The notes under the pieces: generated by a model
Told to the model about the DNA's origin: nothing
Databases searched by the model: none
Seen by the model: the letters and a program-made list of their open reading frames with translations, nothing else
Shown: piece after piece, positions 34,000 to 44,199 of the stretch
How positions within the stretch are numbered: position 1 is the first letter of the stretch
How the letters are laid out: each line of letters begins with the position of its first letter
Made by a program: the position numbers and the translations under genes
Assembly: GCA_004794785.1 (NCBI GenBank)
Contig: SJOL01008692.1
Location: 1,527,939-1,591,938, forward strand
Direction: 5' to 3'
DNA: 64,000 bases
From: Opisthorchis felineus
Lineage: Eukaryota > Platyhelminthes > Trematoda > Opisthorchiida > Opisthorchiidae

Positions 34000-36365
34000 G
34001 GAAAACTGATGGACCTGGTCTTTGCAGCATGAAGACTAATCATTCCTAGTCCCAAGACTTCCAGTAACCGAAGCCTTGGAAGTTCCGATTTTCCAGCTTT
34101 CAGATGTTTATGAAAAGGCTACACGGCAGTTCGTGTTAGCAACGATTTTTTTATTTTTCCGAGATGAGCTTGAAATCAAGGCGTTTTGAAAGAATTCTTT
34201 GTAAAGCTCTGCACACACATAGACGAAAGTAAAAGAAGGTTGGTGTTGAGTTTTGGAAAGTGAAACAAAATCCAAACTCCAGATAGGACTAAGATGAACG
34301 TGTATTCTGAAATTTTCTTTCATTTAAGACGGCTGGAAAAGGAGATTACGGCTTCAAAATGGGCGGACTGATAGGCAGTTAGAAGGGTGTGAATACAGAC
34401 AGTTGGATATTTGTTAGATTGTCTGTTTGTCCAGCAAAAACGGAAAAGACGCATCAACAAAAGCATTAGGCAGGAAACATCTGACACTACCGATTGTTAC
34501 CAAACTTATCCGAAAACAGACACTTGGTTGTTTACAAATTTTGGCAATCCTGGTGTAAAAAGCCAATGAAAACTATCTTCACAAGTCAATCTCAAGTTAG
34601 TTCCCGCTCTCAGCCTCATATTGAAGAAGAAAGTACCATTTTGATTCTGATAAGCGCCGCCGAGTGTGGAATTCCACCAACTCCACCACACAAGTGAGCC
34701 TACAAGCCAACATGTGATTAGCTATCTTGCTGATCAGTTTTGTAGTGGAATGACGGAAACCCGTCAGGCTGCTGAGCCCCAGAACATGTCAAAAACGATG
34801 TCACTCCGTTTGCAGATTTTAAATGGTGGCCCTAAATTGCTACTTACCATTCACTGATTAGTTTTTGACGCTGGGGAAGGTCGCGGTGAAAAAGGTGGAT
34901 TCTGTGTTGATATTTGCACGTCCGTCAGAAATAAGTAGAGTGATAGTTCATTTTGTGTCCTACTACCATAAAGGACAAGTCATTCTGTACAGTATAACTG
35001 GATTGACAAGCTGAAGCCCAGTCTACCGATTACCGACCATGATGGACGTATGCAAATAGTCACAGGAGGTTGTTGTACTTCGAAGCAATAAGCGGCTACT
35101 AATATTAGCGTCCTTCAAGCCTAAAGGATGATTTTAAGGGAGTCGCTTACCATGTCTTGTGGAAAAAACTTCAGATGAATGCTTCCACAAAAGACGGATA
35201 GGTTTTCGTCCGAGGAAAGTTCCACCTAGCAAACCTCATGTCAAACATCGTCAGAGTTTAGGCACTGTTTTCAAAAATTATGCGTTAAGTAGGGAGAACC
35301 CAGACATCACAGCAAATAGATTAACCCAAATCACATAAAGGAGGCTAGCATGAGTCTAATCTCCGAGGGGGTTTCTTCTACCTACAGTATTCCCTTCTTC
35401 ATTCCTAATCTGTACCTTCCTGATAACCCCTAAGACTTGGAAAGTGGGAATCTATATAGACGTGGACACTTATAACGATTACATCTACAGAATACATGTT
35501 AGGAACCTCCACTATTAGGTAGGCACTCCAAATTTTCACGGTTTGTTACATGCGGATCCCTGAAAATTCACCTATCCCGACTTTATTGCATATCGTTTCA
35601 AAAGGTTCTGGTCATTAAAATCCGTGGTGAAAAGGGAGTGAGTGCCGTCACATCGTTACGTGCAACATTTGGAAAATTTATATGAAGAAAGTTAGTGTTC
35701 GTACAACAGTGTGTGCACAGTGCGTGCATAAGAACGTGGAAAGTTTTTGTGTTCTTGCACTTTGCAGCCTGAAAGTTGTTGACAGCAGATATCAGTTTTT
35801 GTTCCAAGTTTCTCTGATGCACTTTGGGTGAAAAAGTGACAAGTAATCAAAAACCCGGTTCGCTTTTCGTATCTGATAACTCCATCATTAGGTTTTGTGT
35901 GTCTTGACGGCCATAGCTCATCGATCAGGAGAGATTATTTACGTCTTATAGAGAAAGTACATTATCCTTCTGGCGAAATTCACTGATTGCTTAGTCCGAC
36001 CGCTACGGAATACAGCGAATGTGCTGTACCCGCTAACCGCCAGTCTCTATCTTCGTCCGATGACCATCTTACGGTGTGTAATAGTGCGGCTAGTGTACAA
36101 GGGTGTGGACTTATACACTTTCAAAGCTGAGTTGGTGGGTACCTTGAAATAGAAGTGCCTAGGGACGGTCGAGACCTCATCTATACATCTGACAACCGTG
36201 AAGCAAAGTGATTTAAACTATTCTAAGGAAAGACGGCCTGGAAACATCAGTGATAAGATGGTGCCATGAGGTGGTTCTAAACTAGTGTCACGCCTGTTTT
36301 TCACATTTTTGGACACGTTCACACTAGCTGATTACAGTAATGTTCTTGTTCACTCTGCAGGAGGA
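34000..36365. other. Intergenic, nothing recognised
   Basis: No repeat family found elsewhere in the window and no exon-like frame was identified here. Confidence 0.45.
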
Positions 36366-36369
36366 ACAT

Positions 36370-36690
36370 TTTCACAAAATGAGTAAACCTTCCGATTGAG
36401 AAGTTGTCATTCGAGCAGCCAGTCAACACGTGTCCACGTGTAGTGGTTTCTGTACCTGAAGGATGAGCAGCTATATAGGTCGTTTGAGTGACAGCTAATC
36501 ACGCTACTGTTGAGCTGCTCGAGGCCGAAGGTCTACTTGTTCACCCATTGGCCGGAAGGTCACGGGTTCTAAACTCTTTGAGCTGCGCATTGCTGAGGAT
36601 TCCTAATGTGGATGAATTAACTGTGCAGTTCTTGGCTTGTCAGCATAGACCGGCCTCAGTTACAGATGAAATCTCAATTTAACGTTCTGG
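36370..36690 (+). repeat. Hammerhead-SINE family C copy
   Basis: Collinear with 38040-38330: GAGAAGTTGTCATTCGAGC, a CACGTGTAGTGG region, GAGTGACAGCTAATCACG, then GGCCGAAGG and a B-box-like GGTTCTAAAC. The hammerhead region at 36590-36640 has CTGAGGA, TTCC/GGAT stem II and GAAT, so one core base is lost. The tail GTCAGCATAGACC is shared with the copy at 40150. Confidence 0.6.
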
Positions 36691-37019
36691 AATTGTTTTG
36701 TACTGGAATTTTCCGTCAGACGTTCTTCGGGGCTTTCCACCTGTAGTGGATGGTCCCATAAGTACTGTTGCGATGTACGTATGGTCTCTTCTTGTAAGCA
36801 ATTCTCATTGTAGCGATTCGTTGGTCTGCCCAGTGACGGATGAATCTGCTAGACTTCTGCACTGCAAAAACATTCATATCGGACAGCCTTCAGGGAAACT
36901 GATGAAGATAGGTGTTCAATGAGAAGTTAGTAATGCTTTCTGTGTTTCGTCCGTCATGAATCATGCATGCAGCTTTTTTATCTTGTAGACAGTAAAGCTG
37001 TAGTTAGATCCCGAAAATC

Positions 37020-37960
37020 TAGGCTTGCATTCCCGATAGGACTCGTCAGACGAACGTAGAAAGACCGGTCAGGTGACCTTTTGGTTAACAGTTCAAGACT
37101 GTTGTTAACAGGGCAAGAACAAGCCATTAATGTGCGTAATGATTCGGCATCCCCGTCTCCATTTTTCTGGTTCGCACCTGGAGATTACATCTAACACACA
37201 CTGGTACTGCAACAAAACTGTTCAACCAAGGAAAATAGAACGTTCTACAAGAAGACCCATAGACCTCCATTATCGCGGATTTGCCAAGTAGCTTTTACAA
37301 GCTCCTCTGTCTTTTTTCCTTAGAATAACTGCCACCCAAGTTCTGATCGCAGAAACGGTGGTAAAATATAACAGCGATTTTCAAACTAAAAGCTGCTATG
37401 AGGCATGTAATAAACTAACAGACCAGGTAGCGGCAAAAAATAATTCAATCTAAGTTTTTTTTCCGGATCAACTTATCAACTTGAATTAAAACCAAATAAA
37501 GTTATCCTGAACAGTGTGCAGTTGTTTAGGCAGGAAAGTTCCTCCAACCCGAGAATTCTTTGACGTGATTGTAATTGTACCCACCCCTGTAATGGTAACT
37601 ATCTATCTAGTTTTTATTGGCCGGAGCGGATCTCTGGAAAACAAATTGCATTGTGTTCCATTTTAGCCTCAGCTGTGATGACTTTTGCTGCAAACTTCTT
37701 CAGTGTCTTAAATTGAGGACGTTTCCAAAAATATCACATGCGGCAGACCCTACTACCTCAAGCGACAGGGGACTGTTTTAGATCCTGGAAAGCACATTCT
37801 AAAAAAGGATGATGTCCAGTACATATGTGGATTCAAAATTGGAAGAATGTGAGGCCACAAATTAGTAAGAAAGAAAGAATACGTCAATGGGCTCGGAATA
37901 GAATAAAAACAAAATTTCCCACATAAACCTAAACTTCAACTGTTATAACACAAACTTTCT
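37020..37960. other. Intergenic, nothing recognised
   Basis: No supported gene or repeat. A minus-strand CTGACGAGTCC near 37050 was considered as a hammerhead and rejected. Confidence 0.45.
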
Positions 37961-37964
37961 GAGT

Positions 37965-38330
37965 TTGGCGAGATGCGCACGACTGATTATTCTCAATAAC
38001 GATGAAACAGCTGTACAGCTTTTCTTGTCTTCTCAGTGCTTCAATCATAGGATGAACTATAAATAATTTCACAAGATGAGTGAAACTTCTATCTGAGAAG
38101 TCGTCACCCGAGGGGCCAGTCCACACACGTGACCACATGATGTGGATACCATGATCGAAAGATGAGCGACGTTATATCCTGTCTAAGTGAGAGCCAATCA
38201 CGATGCTGTTCAGCCTCTCCAGGCCGAACGGTTAAGTGTTCAGCCACTGGCCGGAAGCTTGCGAGTTCGAAGTTCACTGGGCTTCTGGCTTCACCGACGG
38301 GACAAGTGTGAGTCACCCTATCTCCTCACA
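37965..38330 (+). repeat. Hammerhead-SINE family C, hammerhead end followed by next unit
   Basis: The hammerhead end comes first (37975-38020, CTGATTA ... GATGAAACAGCTGTACAG, helix III palindrome ACAGCTGT intact, G8 mutated). A full unit head follows: GAGAAGTCGTCACCCGAGG, CACATGATGTGGATACC, GTCTAAGTGAGAGCCAATCA, GGCCGAACGGTTAAGTGTTC and GAGTTCGAAGTTC. The order implies a tandem arrangement, with the second hammerhead diverged beyond recognition. Confidence 0.6.
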
Positions 38331-38564
38331 CCACTACCAATATTATGAGAGCCTGATTGTGTACGATTCCTGGCCTTGTTACACAGGCTAGTGTCTTCTG
38401 GGCTGTGAAAACAGCATTCAGCTTGATTTATCTCCAACACATGCCGTCTGAGTAGAATGTTCAAACATTGCTGTAAACAGACAGAGAGTGTGAGGAAGAT
38501 TAGCGAAATTGCTGACTGGAAGGTCCGTTATTCCATCCCAACTTCAACATTTGGACTGCATCCT

Positions 38565-38660
38565 TCGAGAACTGGGCAACTTGGCAGTATCTCAGTCCTC
38601 GTGCTTCCCTCGAGTGGCGTGGCAGCTCTGTACCGAAAGGGTGCCGCAGTTGGGCAAATA
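38565..38660 (+). repeat. tRNA-derived SINE, family D, 3' fragment
   Basis: Matches only the 3' half of the family: TGGGCAACTTGGCAGTATCT, GTGCTTCCCTCGAGTGGCG and CCGAAAGGGTG. It accounts for the open frame across 38457-38855. Confidence 0.65.
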
Positions 38661-38879
38661 TTAGGGTTATTATACATAGAATATTTCATCACTGAACGAT
38701 GCTTCCTTCTTATCAGGAAGGTCAGGTTCCTGAAAGTAACCACTGAATGCCTGAAATCTACTGAGACCCTCAACTCCGCTAAATGCGGACCAGACAGACA
38801 ACGCCTCCTCAATATGCAGCGCGTGAAAGCCTTTTATCAAAGCCAGACAGCGTGAGTCAGTGTTGGGCCAAGGTCAGAC

Positions 38880-39045
38880 AGTGTCCCTCCAATAAAAAAG
38901 CTTGAGACCTTTGTATTTTTGCACTCACGCTCTTGCACTCGCTTGTTCGGAATAAAGCTGTTGTGTCCTTATCGGTGAGTCTTTTTCCGGCACTAGGCAC
39001 TGGAGCGGGGACAGCAGTCAGATACAACACATTGGCGACTCAGCA
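38880..39045 (+). repeat. Possible LTR 3' end with primer-binding-like TGGCGACTC
   Basis: AATAAA signals at about 38892 and 38951 are followed about 80 bp later by ATACAACACATTGGCGACTC. A polyadenylation signal, a CA end and TGGCGAC resemble an LTR border and tRNA primer site. No gag or pol was found nearby, so this is only suggestive of a solo LTR. Confidence 0.25.
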
Positions 39046-39639
39046 AGATATAACACTTCTGTTAGGTGGATTCAGCCTTGTCAGGTATGAAGCACCACAT
39101 TTCAATTTTTCATATCCGTACTTGTGTCCACCTTCTGCCTCTAACATCTTTGCCGGATATTTTCACCACAAAGACGGCTTCTCTGAAAAGCCCGCATAAA
39201 GTGTTCATCATTATATGGGTTTACGCATCGCACTACATCAAACCAAGATCTGAAAAGTTTAAAAACTTGTTCTTGCGTTTTGAAGACTGTGAGAATTATT
39301 TCGTATAGTGTTTTTTTTCTGATACGACATTTCACCGCTCTACATTCCATCGAGCAATTATGCGTCTAATCACAGAGCTACAATGTTTAAATTTACTAGA
39401 CCATTACTGGAACCGATGACTCTGCGATCTTGCTTTGTAGAGCAGGTATGCAAATGCCAGCACAATGACATTTTGAGCACCATTTGGTAAGGAGTTGAGA
39501 GTTGCATTTTTTGCTCTGTAGGACTGTTAGGAGGTAAAAAAATTCTACATCTTTAGAATGGACTTTCCTAAAATAAGGAAGCATCTGGTTGGAAAGACTC
39601 AAGTTTTGTCTGGTAGACACAAAGGAATAATATTGGAGA

Positions 39640-39930
39640 TTTCGTCTTGTCATTGAAGCCAAGCTAGGAAACGCTGTATAGTTGTGATCACTCGACAAGC
39701 TAGTCAATACCTGAGCACGTGATGTGGCTTCTGCTAATGAAGGATGGTGGCGTAATATCCTGTCTAAGTGCAAGGTAATCAAACTGCTGATCAGCTGATC
39801 GTGGACGAACGGTCAAGTGTTCAAACTTATAGCTAGGAGGTTGTATTTTCGAGAATCAAGATGCACATTGGTGATGATTTCCAATATGAAAGAAACAGCC
39901 GTACAGTTCTCTTCCTTTCAGTGCGGATAC
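39640..39930 (+). repeat. Hammerhead-SINE family C copy
   Basis: Contains GAGCACGTGATGTGG, TATCCTGTCTAAGTGCAAGG, GGACGAACGGTCAAGTGTTC and the hammerhead region 39860-39915 (GGTGATGATTTCC, AAAGAAACAGCCGTACAG). The first core C is G and stem II is weakened, so it is probably inactive. Confidence 0.6.
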
Positions 39931-40149
39931 GAAACGGTTTCTTCGATGTTGTTCCCGTCCTTTCCAAAAGCTCAATTCTGCGACCATGAACTGGCCCACA
40001 AAAGGGCACGCGAGGATGTTGATTTGGACAGAAACTCTGAAAACCAGCACAGCGTCTCTCGCGCCAGCCAAGTTGGATAGCATTTTTACGTTCATCAAAA
40101 AAGAAACTGAAAGACATACTTTAATGTATCAATACTACACATACACACC

Positions 40150-40370
40150 AATCACCAATTAATCACACTCCCAGTCAGCTGCCACTGACCGAACGGCTAA
40201 GTGTTCAAACTACTAGCACCCGGGAGGTCTTGGTTTCGAAATTCTTTGGAGTTTCTTTAGATGCACCCTGTGGATCATTTCCAGTAGGGATGGAAGCGTT
40301 GTACAGCGCTTCTAGGCTTTTCAGCATAGACTAACTTCAATTTCGGGACAAAATCTCAACTGAAAATTCC
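40150..40370 (+). repeat. Hammerhead-SINE family C copy
   Basis: A-box-like GACCGAACGGCTAAGTGTTC, GGTTTCGAAATTC B-box-like, then a decayed hammerhead at 40270-40320 (CTGTGGATCATTTCC, GGATGGAAGCGTTGTACAGC). The tail TTTTCAGCATAGACTAACTT is shared with 36660. Confidence 0.6.
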
Positions 40371-40711
40371 AAAATCTATCACACAATCAACAAATAAGTA
40401 CTCAAGCCTTTGAACTTCAATTGAAATCAGACGACGATTATAACTTCCTCTATGGCGTATGAAAGAAAACAACCTTCAAACCTTTGCTGGTGTCTTCACG
40501 TGATGGTGGGGTTTGTGGACTACTGATTGGGGTATTGTTTCACTGGACTGAGCCACACCAGGAAGGCGAACAGATAGTAGTCAGGTTATCTGCAATGAAT
40601 ACTTCCTTTAGTAACCGCCTAATCGGGTACCCAGGAATTCTAAAACTCACAGCACTTGTTGTCGAATAGTTCATCTGTGTCAGATTAGTGTCAACCTCAT
40701 TTCCAAATCAG

Positions 40712-41182
40712 CTAACCACACTGTGAGGGCCACTGATATAAGTGAACTGTTATATCTACAACGTCCTGAAACACATAGCGGTGAGAAACACCTTTCACAG
40801 GGTTACCATAAATCAACCACTGTACCCGGATAGCAGTAGGATAAATTGTAAAGTCAGTTTTGCCTAGGTAGAATTCCGTATGTGTTTTCATGAGCATCCC
40901 TGCATAGTACAAATTTGGACTATACTGAGATGGAAATACATTTGTACAAACGACCAAATTGTTATATGACGAATCCAACGAAAGAAGACCGCCATTACTC
41001 CTATCATCTGCATAGCTTCCTGTGTGGTTGGCTTCATCCCTGATAAATGACCAAGCTTTTTGTGTGAGAATTCCGACTGAATTACCTGCTGCACAACCGT
41101 GAACTTCTGAAGCAGCAGATGTCACGTTCCACTGGGGCAATTCATCGCTCCCGAGTCCAGGTAAAATTCTTCCTTGTGTATT
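40712..41182 (-). CDS. Exon-like frame, unidentified probably extracellular protein
   Basis: The minus-strand frame is open from just after a TGA at 41185 to TAG at 40712, with no ATG in its first part. It reads GRILPGLGSDELPQWNVTSA, CAAGNSVGILTQKAWSFIRD, GLLSLDSSYNNLVVCTNVF, AIRVQWLIYGNPVKG and ends HLYQWPSQCG. Three Cys, N-x-T sequons (NVT, NHT) and mixed beta-like composition suggest a secreted or ectodomain fragment. It would be the last exon of a gene whose other exons I could not find. I do not recognise the family. It could also be transposon-derived. Confidence 0.4.
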   Translation of the reverse strand, partial: NTQGRILPGLGSDELPQWNVTSAASEVHGCAAGNSVGILTQKAWSFIRDEANHTGSYADDRSNGGLLSLDSSYNNLVVCTNVFPSQYSPNLYYAGMLMKTHTEFYLGKTDFTIYPTAIRVQWLIYGNPVKGVSHRYVFQDVVDITVHLYQWPSQCG

Positions 41183-41689
41183 TCAATAAGTTACTCCGCA
41201 TCGTTAGAGTAAAGAGTCTAATAGATTACAGCGCAAAAGTATTCAAACAGTATTTCACCACAAATGAAGAATAAAGATTCAAAAAACCAAATTTTGTTAG
41301 GAAAACCTCACTTGGACAGGGCGGTGGCAAATGTTAATCCCTCGCAATCGAAGATGGCTACTGCGTAAATCAGAGTAAGTGATGAGACCATTTTATTCCT
41401 AGCAACGTCAACATTTGGGAGGCACTCACAAAATTTCACCATATTTCCTGTTTCTATCACTCGTTTCCCAGCTCTGGTATTATCGTGAATCCAAAGTAAC
41501 TAGGAAAAATCACCAATGTGTACTGTCTGTGGTGCATAGTTTTAATGCGCTTTCATTTGTCATCAGCTTCAATAATGACTTCTCTGAGCTGGTTCAATTT
41601 GGCGTCTCCTGAACTGACTTGGCCCCGCGCAGCACGTTAGTCGTGCATGTGAGCCAGGTTAACTTACGTTGACAGCTCATCATCTTGAT

Positions 41690-41770
41690 CATCGCCATGA
41701 TGGACAGCATAACATCAGTATTCAACACGGATGCTTCACTGCCGCACCTTGTCAGTCCTAATGGATGGGC
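41690..41770 (-). repeat. RTE-like element 3' terminus
   Basis: Minus-strand match to the 3' end at 23548-23600 (GCATAACATCAGTATTCAAC, GCTTCACTGCCG). A decayed CATCATC tract sits at the end corresponding to the (GAT)n tail. Confidence 0.6.
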
Positions 41771-41904
41771 CTACAAGGAGAGAGTTATGAATGCATTGGG
41801 ATAGGGCGGAAGAGCAAAAAGGGAGGCGTCGGTACTAGCCTTTTTACGTTTACCTGCCATGCTGGATACAGCAGGTAAGTCAACCCGACTGGTGTCAGCA
41901 CGCG

Positions 41905-41975
41905 ACGGCCGATAAGAGCATTGTTAGTTGAGTATGATGGCTGGGATACTGCCAGGGCTCCGAGGCCTGGACAGA
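41905..41975 (-). repeat. tRNA-derived SINE, family D, short fragment
   Basis: Minus strand: CTGTCCAGGCCTCGGAGCC then TGGCAGTATCCCAGCC, the body of family D only. Confidence 0.5.
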
Positions 41976-42029
41976 AGGGCTATCAGGGTCTTTGACCAGA
42001 GCTTTTGGCTGAAAAGCGTGAACGCAAGG

Positions 42030-44000
42030 CATTGGTGTTGGCGGGAAAGGAAAGTACAATACCATTTTCAAAGGAATAGTCGCCACGCTTTTCAACCCCC
42101 AAAATGGAATGGCAGCGTGTCGCATGGACACCCCAAGCATAGCCTAATGGGTCACGGAGGCACACAAAGCGTCACACCACGATAAAGTCCAGTCTACATT
42201 CATCTTGACAGACGTAGGTAGCTACACAGGCTTCGTCGTCTAGCTGGTCACACACGAGCGCATAGTAAACTCTGTCACTTCACAAGATGTGCACCCTGGA
42301 AAGACAGATCATTCATCTTGTTTATAAGCTATGGCAAATTGTTTACTCGTGATTAAATGCCACTAGGGAATGGCACCTATAGGAGAGAGAACACGTGTAA
42401 GGTCTTATAAGCAGAACTAATTTAACTGCCACTTTCCAACCTATTCCGATGACGCCAAAGGTCTACCGATAGTTGCGATCATGTTCAACTGATACATAAA
42501 AGTTCCCCGGGTAATTCAGACTGATAAAATAGGTAGAAACCTCCATGACTAGTTAGTTATTCTAGAAATCCGTAATCAACCACGCATCCGCGTTAATCGT
42601 TCTTCATTTCAGTCTGACAATACTTTTAGTTTGGCGCCATTTGTAAACGGAAACATTTTCAACATCAGCAATGACTTATTGATTTTTTTGGAGGCGAGGT
42701 CGGGGAGTTTGTAGAAGAAAATTCAAGCCTAAAATTACGCAAAACTCAATGATAGCGTTTAGCTTGGAACTCTGTTGATTAGCTCCTCTTATTTTATGAA
42801 GACACCAGCGCACAAACTATCAGACGTCCCCGAATGTTTACATTGTGATAACGCTCTGAAAATATCTTCCTGAATTCCACTGATACTCCCATCTATTTAG
42901 ACTGAAACAATTTCCATAAATTTGGATACACGAGTAAGCTTTCAGGAAACTTGTCAGTTAGTCCAATGGTGGTTAAAAAAAACATGTATCTCTCACTCTA
43001 GAGACAGGACTACCTATAACACAGCTGTGTTTGCTGGCTACACAGTTTCGGTTAGTTGGGCATTGTATTTCTGTTTAATTCGGGATATTTGGTGACCTTA
43101 AAGAGTCGATCACTCACCCAAGCTATGTACACTAATGGGTAGTTGAAAATGGACGTTTTTATCAAAAAAGTGTTGACCCAGGAACATCGTAGTTTGTGAA
43201 AATTAGCTTTCAACCCTCTGTGCGCAGTGGCTTGATTCTCGGATCAGCACAGTTCGGAAACCAGCCTGTTGCGAAAAAAAAACTCCAAAAGAACTGAATC
43301 TTTCCAGCCTCTCATGCACACGTGCACGGCTGGGCTATTCTAATGAAAGTGTGGACTGCTTCCGTAGGATACTACTTAATTGAAGTAGTTGTGTGGATTC
43401 GGACGAAGAATCAAGGTAGCCTCATAGGGGTATCCCTATTACATGTCAACGGTGAAGTTTGAAATCGGGCTGGAGATAACCTTTGATATAACCGTCCGGG
43501 AGTAAATGTTCTGATAGGAGGTGTGAAGCACAAGTCTTAAGGCCAGTCCTGTTTGGACTATCGACTATGCCGGGTACACTCTTTTGAACATAGAGCGGCT
43601 CAAAAACTAACAGAACATCTAGAAAACCTGCAGGCGGATTCTGTCGGTCCGGCGATTTTGCCGGAGTGGAATACATGCAATGAAGAGAGTTGACCTACAT
43701 CCGGAACCACCGTTTGATGTTCACGCTTTCCAAAGTGGACGAATAACGTAGTCGTGTGTGACAGTTCCAGTTGGAAGAATTTTTGGGCAGTCAGTTGTCT
43801 GTGGGATTGCGTTGCCTAAACTAGCACTTTATTGGTCAGCTGAGGATTCGCAAGTCATTTTGAGGAGTAAAACTGAAAGCACCATCATCGAAGTATTGAA
43901 GAAACATAGTAGAATCGTATTCTGCTTATCTATTTCTCTACTGGGGACGTAATGTTACATTCATATAACCATCTTTGCATCATATTGTTCCACGCAGATA
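42030..44000. other. Intergenic, nothing recognised
   Basis: No exon-like frame with motifs and no repeat shared with the rest of the window was seen. Confidence 0.45.
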
Positions 44001-44007
44001 TAGATAT

Positions 44008-44195
44008 GGGGGGCGAGATGGCTCAGTGGTTAGAGCGCGAATTTACTGACCCGAAGGTCTGTGGTTCAAACCCGACCTCTGCCTCTCGGCTTTCCCTGTC
44101 TAGACTTGGGCAGTCTGGCAGTATCCCAGCCCTCATGCTTCCTTCTGGTGGCGAGACAGCTATAGCACCGAAAGGGTGCTCCACATTGTAGACGT
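44008..44195 (+). repeat. tRNA-derived SINE, family D, full-length best copy
   Basis: Starts GGGGGCGAGATGGCTCAGTG with a consensus A-box (TGGCTCAGTGG). It continues TTAGAGCGCGAATTTACTGA to a B-box GGTTCAAACCC, then the family body, and ends CCGAAAGGGTGCTCCACATT. The tRNA-like head lacks a foldable acceptor and anticodon arm, so it is a Pol III SINE. Confidence 0.8.
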
Positions 44196-44199
44196 GGAG

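Noticed and set aside
37035..37060. Minus-strand CTGACGAGTCC as another hammerhead
   Set aside because: There is no proper GAAA after stem II and no stem I pairing. It is not part of a recognised repeat copy.
38457..38855. 132-codon plus ORF
   Set aside because: Much of it is translation of a family D SINE fragment.
44008..44090. Genuine tRNA gene
   Set aside because: A and B boxes are present, but the cloverleaf does not close and the same sequence recurs at several sites with a shared SINE body.
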